A stretch of 33,173 nucleotides of DNA from assembly GCA_000934455.1 (NCBI GenBank), contig KN883704.1:1-33173 (forward strand), written 5' to 3'. The notes beneath the pieces are model-generated. The model was given only the letters and a program-made list of their open reading frames with translations, had not been told where the DNA came from and did not search any database. Positions 11,921 to 23,042 of this stretch are shown piece by piece. Origin of the DNA: Apostichopus parvimensis (Eukaryota; Echinodermata; Holothuroidea; Aspidochirotida; Stichopodidae). Made by a program: the position numbers and the translations under genes. Position 1 is the first letter of the stretch. Each line of letters starts with the position of its first letter.

Positions 11921-12324
11921 TATTTTCATTTCATTTCATTTCATTTATTTCATCTATACATAACCTCAATAGAACAAAGTGGTATAGTATAAACAGGACA
12001 CTAGAAAAACAATAGTAGTTTATCGAGCTAGCGACCAAAAACTAACAAATAACAATGAAAGAAGGTAACAATTAAGAGAAGAGAAAAATAAACATGAGAT
12101 AATCAATACTCAGTCAGAATGTAGTTTTCAATTAGGTGGGCTTTTAGTTTGCGCTTAAACGTTACATAAGATTTAACAGTTTTTATATAATTCGGAAGAA
12201 CTTTCCAGGTTTTATAGAGGTAGTTATTGAAGAGTAATTTACCGTGTTTCGAGTGATGTCTGCTAACTGAAAAATGGTTATTATTCCTCGTACTGTTACA
12301 AAGGGGGTGTAGGGTGCGTGGTCT
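11921..12324 (-). mobile_element. 5'-truncated non-LTR retrotransposon (CR1/L2-like clade)
   Basis: On the minus strand a degenerate reverse-transcriptase C-terminal end (12103-12324) is followed by about 150 bp of 3' UTR. The element ends in a short tandem tail of TGAAA/ATGAA units (plus strand TTTCATTTCATTTCATTT, 11923-11949). Short microsatellite 3' tails rather than long poly(A) are typical of CR1/L2-like elements. The 5' limit is unclear: sequence to about 12435 could belong to it in a shifted frame. Confidence 0.65.
12103..12324 (-). pseudogene. Reverse transcriptase C-terminal fragment
   Basis: About 73 in-frame codons ending in TGA. They include NNHFSVSRHHSKHGKLLFNN and, further on, YKTWKVLPNYIKTVKSYVTF then KRKLKAHLIENY. 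This is the familiar end of non-LTR retrotransposon ORF2: a W-x-x-LP-x-x-I-K segment, then S-x-x-x-FK-x-x-LK-x-HL just before the stop. Upstream the frame is interrupted by TAA beside a G/C-rich run near 12336, so the copy is dead. The sequence is clearly of this protein class, but the clade cannot be fixed from so short a tail. Confidence 0.7.
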
Positions 12325-12655
12325 TGCTGATTAGGGGAGGGTTGGGGGGGTACTTTGATATCGACTGGGGATGCAGGCCACAAAGAGAGGGAGCCTTGGT
12401 GTTCCAGCGGGATAAGCCCCAAAACCTGCAGCATTTTGAGCTATTTCTCGTAGTGATTTTCAAGCACAAATATACATGCCAGAATTGACAGTTACTCTAA
12501 CATTTATAATATAGCTCCTTGTTGTTTTATCAGTTTACCTTGTTGTTTACCCAGGATAAATACAACATAAGTGTGATACATGGTAACCTTCTTGTAGTTT
12601 CTATACCTTCACTCTAGGTTTACAGTTGAAAGGTTAGATAACTTTAGATACTGAC

Positions 12656-12749
12656 CATGGATGTCAACTCTGGCTGAAGAGCTGGTTTTACTTCCAATGA
12701 CGTCTATTGTAGCCACACATCTGTAGTTGCCTTCATCGCCAGTAACAAC
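12656..12749 (-). CDS. robo: Roundabout-like receptor, internal exon: second half of Ig domain 2
   Basis: This exon has 31 codons plus one base and starts VVTGDEGNYRCVATIDVIGS. It contains the Ig F-strand signature D-E-G-x-Y-x-C, so the cysteine here pairs with the one in LECQPP of the preceding exon. The G strand SSSARVDIH ends the domain. The acceptor is TTATCCCTCAG and the donor is CATG|GTCAGT. Entry is phase 0, matching the exit of the upstream exon, and exit is phase 1. The final G joins AG of the next exon to make Glu, giving IHERP. This mirrors the L-x-V-x-ERP-x-F type linker between Robo Ig2 and Ig3. The donor +3 base is C rather than A/G, so it is somewhat non-consensus. Confidence 0.88.
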
Positions 12750-13157
12750 CTGAGGGATAAGCAGTAGTGGGAGGACACAATTAGCAGGGATAATGAAAAA
12801 AAGAGGTCCAAAATACAAACTTTATCTTATCCTCCAAGTTAGAAGAACAAATATATGTATAAAAATCAAACAGCAAGCATGATCAAACACAATATACATT
12901 ATAACCTAAAGGTTAGTTAATATCTTTGAATTTGAAGATGTTAATTTGTCCTGTATTAATAACTTGCTTGCTTTTAAAGGTACTGGTTGGGCAAGCAATG
13001 ACAGGGGACAAAAGACGTAATTTTAGTGGCTGATATGGACATCAAAGTTAGCAAGCAACAAACTGTTATTAACACACTGTACTTATAGATCAGAACAGAT
13101 GAAATAATTGAAACAGTGAAGAAGCAATTTAAGAAATGAAATACAACTATAACTTAC
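12750..13157 (-). other. Short intron inside Ig2 (phase 0)
   Basis: 408-bp intron with GTAAGT donor and CCCTCAG acceptor. No repeat or other feature was recognised in it. Confidence 0.85.
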
Positions 13158-13348
13158 CGGAGAGATCATTAAGTTACCGTCTGGTAGAATTCTGACCCTT
13201 TCGTCATCCGGCTGGATGGTGCGTCCATTTTTCTCCCACGTAATGACCGGACTGGGGTTTGATTTTGGGGGTTGGCACTCTAGTACCAGAGGTGTACCCA
13301 CTACTGCATCAGCATTGGAGGGTTCCACTTTGAAGTCTTCTTTCAGAT
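13158..13348 (-). CDS. robo: Roundabout-like receptor, internal exon: first half of Ig domain 2
   Basis: This internal exon of a Slit-receptor (Robo family) gene encodes the N-terminal half of the second I-set Ig domain. It begins with two bases completing a split codon, followed by 63 codons. It opens LKEDFKVEPSNADAVVG, matching the R/K-D/E-DFR..P linker that starts Robo Ig2. It has the B-strand cysteine in LVLECQPP, the family-like P-P-x-x-x-P-x-P turn, and the core tryptophan in VITWEKNG. It ends DGNLMISP. The acceptor is TTATTATCAG and the donor is CCG|GTAAGT, a strong match to consensus. The 5' junction is phase 1, the usual phase at Ig-domain borders, and the 3' junction is phase 0. In the family, Ig1-Ig2 bind Slit outside the cell. 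The same-gene partner exon lies 408 bp downstream. Another Robo-like IgCAM is possible, but the DF..P start and ECQPP argue for Robo. Confidence 0.88.
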
Positions 13349-13677
13349 CTGATAATAAATAAACCAAGAATAAACCAATATTAATAAACTGATGGTTACT
13401 TTTTACAATATGATGTATATTCCCGTCCACCATAATGTTTGTTAAACATTAATAACCTCTCTTAATGGTAAATAGAGACCTCTTATTTCTTTAATACAGT
13501 TGTGTGCTTCTTAGGACATGTGTTAGTGTAGGAGATGCCAAAAGTGAATCTTATAATGTACCATTTACACTAAAAGACCTGGTTTGCAATGTTGTACAGT
13601 ATGAAAGCTAAAGACTGTTTCCTGATTGGCCTAACAAACACTGATTCAGAAACATAAAAGCAATTGTACCATGTAAC
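13349..13677 (-). other. Start of upstream intron, nothing recognised
   Basis: Immediately upstream of the Ig2 exon in the gene's sense. It includes the pyrimidine-poor acceptor TTTATTTATTATCAG. No further feature is seen before the MITE at 13678. Confidence 0.6.
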
Positions 13678-14061
13678 GATAGGCGTAGGAGGCAGGGGGG
13701 TGGGGGCTGCAGCCCCCCCAACCAAATATTTTTGTTAAAATTCGGGCAATATGCTGAGAATTTTTCGCGCACCTACTGAAAGGAAAATAAATTGCAATTT
13801 GTGTTTTTCAATGGTTAAACTTATATTCTCATTATCATTATTATTTTAACGACTTGCCCAAAAATTATAACCAATATGGAAGGGTAATAAGACCGCAAAT
13901 GATTGTATGTTATTGGCATGTGATGTAATAACCGATGCATGTCTATATGATATGCACATTAACATGTTGAACTTGCGCCAAGCGTGCGAAAAATGTTGGT
14001 TATATTTTTCGGGCAAGCCGTTACAGGCCCCCCCAAATCATATTGGGCTCCTACGCCTATG
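13678..14061. mobile_element. hAT-like MITE, 384 bp
   Basis: The termini are inverted: ATAGGCGTAGGAG at the left and CTCCTACGCCTAT at the right, a perfect 13-bp pair. Inside each is a C/G-rich block (GGGGGCTGCAGCCCCCCC on the left, GGCCCCCCCAAAT on the right). The flanks carry near-identical octamers, CATGTAAC (13670-13677) and CATGTAGC (14062-14069), consistent with an 8-bp target duplication with one later change. No transposase frame is present, so it is non-autonomous. Confidence 0.72.
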
Positions 14062-15277
14062 CATGTAGCATCTACATCAACAGTTTGGGTGTCTAAGAAT
14101 ATATATCATCTTAAGAAACATATTGTCAAGTCCCATCTGTGAAAATGAACTTTTAAAGTAGCCTTCTCCATCAGTTATTAAAATGTGCAGTATTTTGACC
14201 AAACCATGTACAGCAACTGAGAGATCGCCATCTGGTAACAATGACTAATGATTTACTTAACGACCTTACAATTCAGTTAACTCATGTACTTTGTCTTATT
14301 TAAAGTCCTCCGTTCATCACCTCGGGTGTTAGTTTCGTGGACGGTGGACTCAAACATTTAAATTCTGGCATCTAAGTTTTTGACCTTTTTGCAATTTGAT
14401 TATAACTGTTACTCTACAAAAATCCAAACATAACGCAACTTTAATATCTCATACTACAGAAATTATCAACTTTTCAAGGACATCTTTAAACTTGACATTC
14501 ATTTTCCCCAAAAATCCAATTCCAATTTACTTTTTATGGATTAGTTAACGTTTGCCTCGCAGTATCCTGTCAGGCCATCACTGTGAGGAGGAAACTGTGG
14601 TTAATATTTTCCCCGATAAATATATGCAATCCAACATTTCAAGTTTAATTTCTTCACACATTTCTCTCTATATAGACTGATAAGTATATTATTTTTCATT
14701 TTTTCTCTCTCTGCTGTCGGTCTGATCAAAATTTTGAGAGGCGATTCCTCGTCTCGAATTTGTAGAAATCAGATATTTACTAGAATTTAATCATATCGCT
14801 GAAGGAAAAGATGACAGAAAATTGAAAACTAATTTTGCTTAGATAATGGAATACTGTCACATAATCGGAGGCTGAGTGACACGCATGGGTAACGGATAAG
14901 GAAGTCTCCGAGAACCACTGATGGCAAAAATTCTTGATTGGCTTTAATATTCGCTTGATTTCTGTCAAATTCTAACTCGGTAAAACTACATGGTATCCTT
15001 CCATATGGTGTTGATGGGGGTGATAAAACTAACAGAAAACTGAAGTAATATGGATTACACTATATTCTGATCAATCAGCTTATTTTGAGCACAGACATGT
15101 TTACTCATTTCAAGCCACGCGTGATGCCTGCTTAAACATTTAACCAATGGCAACACACTGATAATTATTATACTTAACATCATGAGTTCAAGTAAATGTT
15201 ATAGGTACTAGGAAACATGGACGAAGAGGGTGCAGCAGAGGTGTGGAGAAAACAATGGAAAGAGTATAGCAAAGTTT

Positions 15278-15302
15278 GGAGGGGTAAGGGGGAGGGGAGG
15301 GG
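15278..15302 (+). other. G-quadruplex-like tract
   Basis: Four runs of at least four G separated by TAA, A and A. With loops this short the pattern fits the standard intramolecular quadruplex rule on the plus strand, the template strand for the minus-strand gene. Confidence 0.6.
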
Positions 15303-18300
15303 TGAGATAAAAGGGTTTAGAGAATACCTTTCTCTACTGTAACATTTTTATAAAGAACAAAAGTGACTACTTAATGATTATATCATCGAGTTCTTGACAA
15401 CAAAAAAACAACTTAAGGGGATTCTCAATGTCTATAGCAGCAATTTCATTGAACTATCTTTAACTGGCAGGTAATAAAGACACTTTTAATTTGTTTTATC
15501 GCCCAAAACTTTGTTCAAGGCAAATGAAATTGATGATCAAAACATAAACTTGTCACTTTTTGACCTCAAAGAATTGCTAAATTGTGGTTGAAAATTTGAA
15601 ATTGTGGTTTACGAAAGCTGTAACAACAGACATCTTTGAAGACAACAGTACAGTGAGATTATTCACTAACTCCTGTTAGATTGCAATGACAGTCTAACTC
15701 AATGTATGTCGAATCTTCACATTTCTTAGACATTTGCCAAAACTCCCCATAATAATTGACTCACTGGTTTTTGAAGCTAGAATACTGTTTGTTCTCCAGT
15801 AAACCTAGCAGTTGCCAGAGAGTTAAGTTGGGATGTCAGGCACTAAAAATTTTAGACATCAAATTTTTCATTCGATCGGGTTTATTCGATACCGTTTTTT
15901 CGTAAACTAACCGCCAGGAATCTTCCTAAGCCATATCAACAGGCGCATGATCGAGGCTCAAATTTCTCTCCTTGCATCCCTTCTAGAAATTCTCGGCTCG
16001 GATATCGCTTAAGTACGGTTGACCTAAAACTGGAAAATATCACGGGGGAATCGGTTTACTTGATTTCGCTCCTTGCCCAAAGATGGAAGGCACTCCATGT
16101 CAATTATTGAATCAATATTCAGGTCTCATGTTTACTTTCCGAGATTTAATCAAGCACTTCTCCATCTTTTCCTCTACATTCCTTCATTTACCCGTCTTGA
16201 GGGATCTCAGAAACATCCTCTTCCTTTTCCCGAGAAATAAGACCATTTTTTTCGATTCTATTTACTGCGATGGCTTGCCTGTTTCCTCCAGTGTCCATTA
16301 TAGCGTTTCGGGGAGGAACGAGATGATAGCATGGTGCAATAAAAAATATCCAGGTCACGATTATTTTCATAAATGCACGAGGAATCCTTTCCAAAATAGG
16401 CCATGAATATTTTCAAAATCCAATAATCCAATTCAATCTTCTGCACTTCAAATGGGGAGATCGTTATTTTGCAAAGAAACGTAAACTTTAATCAGGTGTT
16501 TCGTGAATACATTTTTGGATACTGTAAAATTGATTTAATATATCAAAGCAGAAATAAAAATGAGAAAAGAAAGACATCTGAAGAAGCAAATAGAAGGATT
16601 TGTCGTTGAACATAAATTTAACTCTATATGGTCATTTAAAAGTATGAAATATTACAAACACAAATGTGTAGTGGGAAAGAGTGTTATTGTAACTCAGTGT
16701 ACTTTGACTTGGAGGTGTTAGTAATAATATGGATGTCACGCATGTAAACTTAAATAATATCTTGTTTCATAGCGGTCTATATCAACCAAAGAAAGTATAG
16801 TTTAAAAGTTAACAAGATTTTAAGTAGTATTCTGTGGCAGTTTTGTGAAAGCTCTAATGCAGTAAATTATTGTCGACAAGCTTTACAGCTGATTGAATCA
16901 AAATGTTTAGTTTTCCTTTTGACTTGCAGGCCCCTATCAAATTTTTCCTTACTATAGACTGCATTTTGTTCTTGAAGAGCTAGGCCTCTAGCTGCGTGCA
17001 GTGTATCAGGTAGGTAGGTCCCTTGGTGATATCTCTTGGACGGTTGGCCCATGTCAACCTTGTCATTTTGAAAAGTACAAAAGCATGAAATGTAACAACA
17101 GTCATACAGACAGAGCTGAAACATGAGCTCTAAAACAAGAAGCCCAAACTGGGCACAAACAAATGCCTAATGTTTTATACCATGTGTGACATGCTTGACT
17201 TTGAAATCTGTCCAACTCATACTTTTAGTTTTTCCTCTGGAGGTATCGGGAACTGACTTGTAAAATCTTGAGTTTTACTTTTCAAGGGGGTGCTAGGAAG
17301 CATGGATATGCAATAAGCATTCAAAGTATCGCAGATATCTAAACTTTTTAGCTGCAGTTTTTTTAGCCTCGTACCTCTCTCAGGAATAGGCCGATGTCAA
17401 ATCAGTAAACACTGGTTTGTCTTGTTATTGACAACTCACAACATGAGTGGGTACTTTTCTGTCAAGACTTGAAAAAATCCACAAATAAAAAGAAGTCACA
17501 AAGGAAATCTCAGCTGAGAATTACCAATGACATGAGCAGTAGGTAGGAGGCCATGCTACCACTGACCAATGACAGGGAGGCCTTTATGTCTTTAAGTAAA
17601 TGAAACTCAAAATCAAAAGTGGTTAGAAGTAGAACGAGCAAAAGGAAAACTTGAAGAGTTTTTGGAATGTGTCTGGTGAGGATGGCCTGACTATAGAGAA
17701 CAGATCACTTGTTTTAGTCATACAGATCTCTTAATTTTATAATTACTTGCACTTGATTAATTGGCACTGATTGCTGTTATTGTCAGCATCCTCCCTCCCT
17801 TGGTGTTTATAAGTGTTGTGCGTTGTTCATAGTACGACTGTTTCATAAAACTATTCCAGTTCTACAGTTTTTGTCTTTAGGAACATCCTGCCATCATTTT
17901 ATCTCATTTATGTTCTCATTAATTTTCTTGCCTCTAGCTACCAAAGTCCAATCTACATTTTGGCCAAATCCAGCCCCCCAAAAAATTATAATATACCCAG
18001 GCTAAGAAATAATGGAGGCAATTTTTGAAAGTAAATCTTTTGAATGACAGGCCGGTCACGATGTGAACTGTCCCAGTCTGAGGGGTGATTCATTCACTTC
18101 TAGATTATTTTGTCAACTGCTGAAAAAAAACCCGGAGGCTATATTGCAATAACCAGAGAACATGACCAAATCTTGACTCATTCTATCCCCAAATCACTTT
18201 TTCTCTATTTTCCGGGCTCTGAAAAAGAAAAACCTAAAGACTAAATATTATGTTCACCGAAGCCCTGGGGATATAATTCTATTAAAAATAAACACCATGT

Positions 18301-19272
18301 GGAACCAGAAGAAATGAAAGATCGTGGCAGGCACTTGAATTTTATTTGCGACCTTCCCCGTCACCGCCATTTCTTCCAATTTGATTTCGAGTTTTTTTTT
18401 CTCGCCCAGACTACTTTTTAGGCTAGCAGCAGTTTTTCGCTTCCAGCCAAAAATGTAATTCTTTCTCCACTACCTCAAAACTTAATTACATCCTAAACTA
18501 TCCAAGGATGCTGATCCCCATTGATTTACTGTCACCTGTTTCAGGCCCCAATATTTTGCTGATTTCAGCCTCATCAATTACATGCATCATTTACCCTCAA
18601 AAGTACCCATTCCTGGCAGACAATCACTTTACCTCCCCTTCACGATTATGGCCCCTCTTTTGATCAGGGTGTCTGTAGTATGATTCGGCCACTTTGCTGT
18701 AATACAAAAGAGAACTCAAGTAGCCTTGCAGGAGAGGTATAGTGATAAATATAAAAGACAACCCACTCAACAGAGAGAGAAACTTCAAGAGGCTTCAAAT
18801 GTTTTCTTCAAGTGGATAAAAATTCTTATTCCATTGCTTTGTATCATTAATGGAATTTGGACATGTTTAAAACTCCTTGTTTGGATATAAAATAGCTGGT
18901 AACTGTTGCATAAGAGGCCTTATACTATTAAAATTCAACTTATGAAGCAGGCTATTGATAAGCTATTAAAAGAACTTTGCATCCTAATATGAGTTTTATA
19001 GTCCCAGCCATATAGTGCCGGAAGGCGGAAACACTCATCAAAGAGAGATATCTGTGACTGAATCTAGGCAGAATGGTTTCAAACAAGAGAAGAAGAAGCC
19101 ATGTCCTCTAAACAAATATCTGAGGACCACAAAGACAGTGCCATACTGTCTCATCATTTAGTGGTCACAACGTCAACATACAATGTTACAGGGTAGTGTA
19201 CAATGAAAAGGGTATTTAATTTACATCGCAGTATTATTCTGTTTGACAATTGTACGCCAGGTGATAAGTGTT

Positions 19273-19393
19273 GTGAAAACCTCGGCTGTTAAGGTAACAC
19301 AATTAACATTTGTCCTGAGTACCATCATATTGGGTGAAAACCTTGGCTGTAAAGGTAAAACAATAACAATTGTGCTGAGTACCATCATATTGG
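19273..19393. repeat. 61-bp tandem duplication
   Basis: Two copies start GTGAAAACCTCGGCTGTTAA (19273) and GTGAAAACCTTGGCTGTAAA (19334). Both end with GAGTACCATCATATTGG. They differ at only a few positions. Confidence 0.9.
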
Positions 19394-20207
19394 GTCAAAA
19401 AGATCTTTGCACCGTGTTGCCAAAATAGCTAGTTTAATGAAACAATGAGGATCTCTTTGAAGCATGTTATGACCAATCCTTTGTTTATTTCAAATCATAC
19501 AGATGAAGAAGTTTATTTGCAACCAAATATTAATATTTTGCATCATTAATCATGTAGTGATAATCACGTAATTGCATTCAGTTGATAGTGTTATACTAGC
19601 TGTATGTGATTCATTAGTGCCAACTCTGGCCTGCATTCAGCCCTATTCATTGTTGTACTAGACCACCCACAATGTGAATCAGTGAGCTTACAATTAACAG
19701 TATTGCTAGTCCATAATGTGCATGGCATGGTATTTGACCCAACAGTTAGTGCATCTGGCCATTGATGCATATATCGGCTTTGGTCAGATTAGGGAGACTT
19801 TGGATTCTGGTAGATTCAATTCTTGCTTTACTAAATCACTGTACTTTATTACGTACCAACTTTAACTCACAACTGATCAAACAAATAGGGATGGGAGCAG
19901 GTACTACTGTGACTACCCAGTCCAAGGGGTGTCTAAACCTGCTCCAGTGTTCATAATGACCTTTAACAACGTCTCCTTAATTTCCAATTTTATTCAAAAC
20001 AGTGAAAGGAGACAATATTCATGTATGTTCTACTCTCTTCTTTTCAATCGATGGAGGGCTCTATAAGTGCTGCAGCATTCATATTGATATTTTTTCTATT
20101 TATTGCAAAATTCTTAGAATTTCAGTACATTTATCTCAGCCTACGATGTCTAAAAGAATTTTCGAGGCTGCATTCTCTGTTCATTGATATTTGCACACAC
20201 TATAGTA

Positions 20208-20442
20208 TGTATGTATGTATTTTAGATCCTCCTGCAAGCAGGTCGCGAAGAAGCCTCATTGGCTTATCAAAGCCGCAAGCTGACCAAAGTCAGTCTCTTA
20301 CATTCATATTTAACATCCATGATGTATTGTCAATTGTCAACAACTCTGTAACTGGACGACATACATTAATCTTGGAGTGACTCGAACTTGGGACCTTATG
20401 ATTAAAAGGCAACGGTGTTAACCACTGAGCTTAAACACTCCT
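20208..20442 (-). mobile_element. tRNA-derived SINE, copy 3 (near full length)
   Basis: On the minus strand the head reads TTTAAGCTCAGTGGTTAACA with a B box in AAGTTCGAGTCACTCC. Then come the shared body (GTCGTCCAGTTACAGAGTTG and onwards) and a tail of TACATACATAC. Flanking TATAGTA at 20201-20207 and 20443-20449 is a possible short target duplication. The A box has lost a base relative to TTAGCTCAGTGG, and the B-box G is changed. Confidence 0.85.
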
Positions 20443-20815
20443 TATAGTAATTTGAAGCATGCTCTATCATTGATGGTCTATAGAATAACTGCTTAAAGTT
20501 TACCATGAAATTGAGAACAATCAAAAGCAAAAGGAAGGATGCTTTAAGCAATGGTATTTCTTAATGGAAATAAGTACTATGCTTTGTGTAAAGACATATA
20601 GGTAGAAGATGATAACTGGGCTTCCATCTTTGTTAATTTGGTACATGTTGCAACCTGAATTTGAATGTAGTTTGTTAATACTGCCACCTATTTAGCAAAT
20701 TGCTTTGATGAAGTTCTATTAGAACCACTTAGTGTGTAACCATGTTAACTAGGGAGATGAAACTACTATATATATGTTTGTGTATTAAAGGCTCTGCTCC
20801 TTGCAATGAATCCTA
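20443..20815. other. Nothing recognised
   Basis: AT-rich sequence between a SINE copy and the hairpin-bearing fragment, without a recognisable exon or repeat. Confidence 0.5.
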
Positions 20816-20819
20816 TCAT

Positions 20820-20910
20820 TTTCTAAATTTAAACTGCCACCATTTTTTAGCATGTGTAAAAGTAAGATGGCCTGACGTTTTGATCCTAGCAGGATCTTCT
20901 TCAAAGACTA
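20820..20910 (-). mobile_element. Retroelement fragment with hammerhead-like hairpin
   Basis: On the minus strand, CTTTGAAGAA precedes a perfect 6-bp hairpin GATCCT-GCT-AGGATC, which is followed by AAAACGTCAGGCC. This layout (CTGANGA-like, stem, GAAACGTC-like) is the one found in hammerhead motifs of Penelope-like retroelements. Here the core is degenerate: the first C is T and GAAA is AAAA, so self-cleavage is not expected. The surrounding ~200 bp may belong to the same relic. The assignment rests on memory of the general motif. Confidence 0.35.
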
Positions 20911-22824
20911 AATGACAAGTAACAGTAACAGAAGGGACAAAAACACGCACAGAATACAGACAGGTTGATGTGCATGGTGAACACAAAGAGATATATGTAA
21001 GGGGATTAGTAGACAAGGGATGGAGAGAAAAAGAAAGAAACCAACAGGTGAAGAGGAGAGGTAGGAGATAAACGTATCTTTAGCAATTTACGTTTTTACC
21101 CATTATTCTATTTGTAAGGTATGTGGCAATCAAAGCATGTGGAAAAAGTCCGGGCCTGAATTTGTTGTACATCCTCAATTTTGTCAGTAATCATGAAAAT
21201 CTTAATCAAATGCATATGAAGATGTAATAATGCAATCCAATATGTAATCATGAATAGTTATGTTAATAACAAACAGAATGACAATAGAACTAAACAAAGG
21301 ACTATTGTGACAACTGATACGAAACTACCTTACTTTATGATAACTCATTCCTTCCTTCTACGTTTATTGTTAAATACCATTATCCCTCGCATCACAAGTC
21401 CAAAATGATGAGAAAAACAAATTAGAAGAAAATGTTTGTAATCCACTAATTTTCACTAAACTCAAATCGACAACAATCCTTTCCTCTTAAAACTCAAAAA
21501 GTATCGGTGCTCGCTGGTTTGTTTCATTATATTTCCTGAAAAGGTCTGTGCTCTTGCACTTTTAATATTTCTCCCTTATTGCTGCTTACCGAGTTTTAAT
21601 AATCCGAATTCTTTCACCGTCGATTTTTTTTTACGACAAAAATGAAAAACCAATCGTCAAATTAAATCATTTTCCGAGCAGATTAACTAATTACTAGGTG
21701 CAATTCTGCAGAAAGGGTGAAATATGAAGTAATCAATAGAGATGAAAGATGATGAAAGCAAATAATTTCTAACCATTCAAAGTTTTTTATATTTTTGCAG
21801 TAGTCAAACTTTGCAAAAACATTGTAGCCTGAGGTGAATCTATTCACAGAGAAAATGGCAAATATAAAAATAACAATAAACGCTGTTTTTTCCGCAGCAC
21901 TAATGGGCGATATGAAATACTTTACAATGGAAGATGAAAACAAGTATGTTAACCCAAAAAATTGTAGGCGTATTAGAGAGAGAACAGCTGTATAAAGTGA
22001 ACTGCACTCTTGGGATCAAAGTAGGAGAGAAAAATATCAAAGAGTAAAAGACCTCTCTATAATAATAATGAACTGGGATACAATTTGAGGTAAATATTTA
22101 TTGCTTATTGAGAATAAAAGTGCTTGTTTTTCTTGTTTGTGAAGTAATAAGTCCCTACAGGATGTATTGATTTGTTTAAATTCCGATCACATCCGTCCGA
22201 CTAAATTTCATGTGACAAGGACGTCGTGGGTTTAATAGCTTGTCAGATGCAAAAGTACCAAATAGTAATAGTAATGTCCAAGTAATGATTGTTTTATCGT
22301 CTTGATAGGAAAACAAGTGAAATATTACAGTTATCTTGTCATCTTCGTTATCAATTTCAACATTTTCAAACTATCCATTTTCTAAGATGAGATGCCATTT
22401 TTTTTCGGTCCACAAACTTAGTTGAATGTTGTATTAAATGTCTTTTTTTTTTGTTTTACATAAGATGCAAATGAAATGATCAATACTTTGGGATCAGTAT
22501 TCATGTCTACATTTTTAGAGACGTTGTACATTAAACCATTATCATATGATTGGGTAGTTCACTTAAGTTTTTCTGTACACCTACTCATAAAAAACTTTTG
22601 TTTTATACTTGAAACCATGACACCTGCAGAACTTAAACACAAATCAGGTTTCATTTGCAGGGTCCTTTTATACTTTGAAGCTGAAATTCTTCCTTAGATA
22701 ATAATGTATAGGGCAATGTGCTTATTTATATAATGTTATAGTACAATGGCTACCACTAGGTTTACCCATGTATAACCCCTCAGGGGGTACTCTGGCCAAT
22801 CAGAATATACCATTACATAATATG
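20911..22824. other. Nothing firmly recognised
   Basis: AT-rich sequence. The open frames on the minus strand (for example 21683-21943) and the plus strand (22476-22697) have no recognisable domain or splice context. Confidence 0.45.
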
Positions 22825-22950
22825 TACTGATATATATACTTATTATATGTACTGATTATATGTACCAATTATATATGTACTGATTATATTATATGTACTG
22901 ATATATATTCTGATATATATTCTGATATATATTCTGATATATATTCTGAT
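22825..22950. repeat. Compound AT-rich microsatellite
   Basis: Variants of ATTATATGTACTGATTATAT are followed by at least four units of TGATATATATTC (about 22900-22950). Confidence 0.9.
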
Positions 22951-22984
22951 ATAGCAGGTAATATTGTACCTTCATACAGACATC

Positions 22985-23042
22985 ATCATCCATCTACTGC
23001 TTGGAGGACCTTTGTGCTATAAATTTGATTTGATTTCATTCA
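22985..23042 (+). mobile_element. Possible non-LTR retrotransposon 3' end
   Basis: The string GGAGGACCTTTGTGCTATAA followed by ATTTGATTTGATTTCATT looks like the 3' end of a CR1/L2-like element. Such an end has a short stem, then ATAAATTTGATTTGATT-style pentamer tails. No coding remnant adjoins it, so this is only a resemblance. Confidence 0.3.

Larger units (their letters stand above)
4621..12655 (-). other. Large intron between the Ig2 and Ig3 exons
   Basis: 8035-bp intron. It holds a weak MITE candidate (5845-6392), the 80-bp tandem array (8534-8772), a SINE fragment (11181-11310) and a truncated non-LTR retrotransposon (11921-12324). The stretches 4621-5844, 6393-8470 and 8890-11180 show only AT-rich unique-looking sequence. 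A 15-A run occurs near 8888. Confidence 0.75.
14062..20200. other. Upstream intron or flank, mostly unique-looking sequence
   Basis: About 6 kb with no exon that I can support. It contains a G-rich tract at 15278-15302 and the 61-bp duplication at 19273-19393. Segments with more balanced base composition and more CpG (about 15860-16420 and 18340-18440) stand out from the AT-rich background, but no coding pattern was recognised in them. Confidence 0.45.

Noticed and set aside
16083..16406. 107-codon plus-strand open frame
   Set aside because: No known motif, no convincing splice or start context, and an overlapping open frame on the other strand suggest low stop density and not a gene.
16867..17124. 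85-codon minus-strand frame with a charged middle segment (QPSKRYHQGTYLPDT)
   Set aside because: It looks slightly protein-like, but I recognise no family and the possible acceptor before it is poor. It could be an exon of an unknown gene; a protein search would decide.
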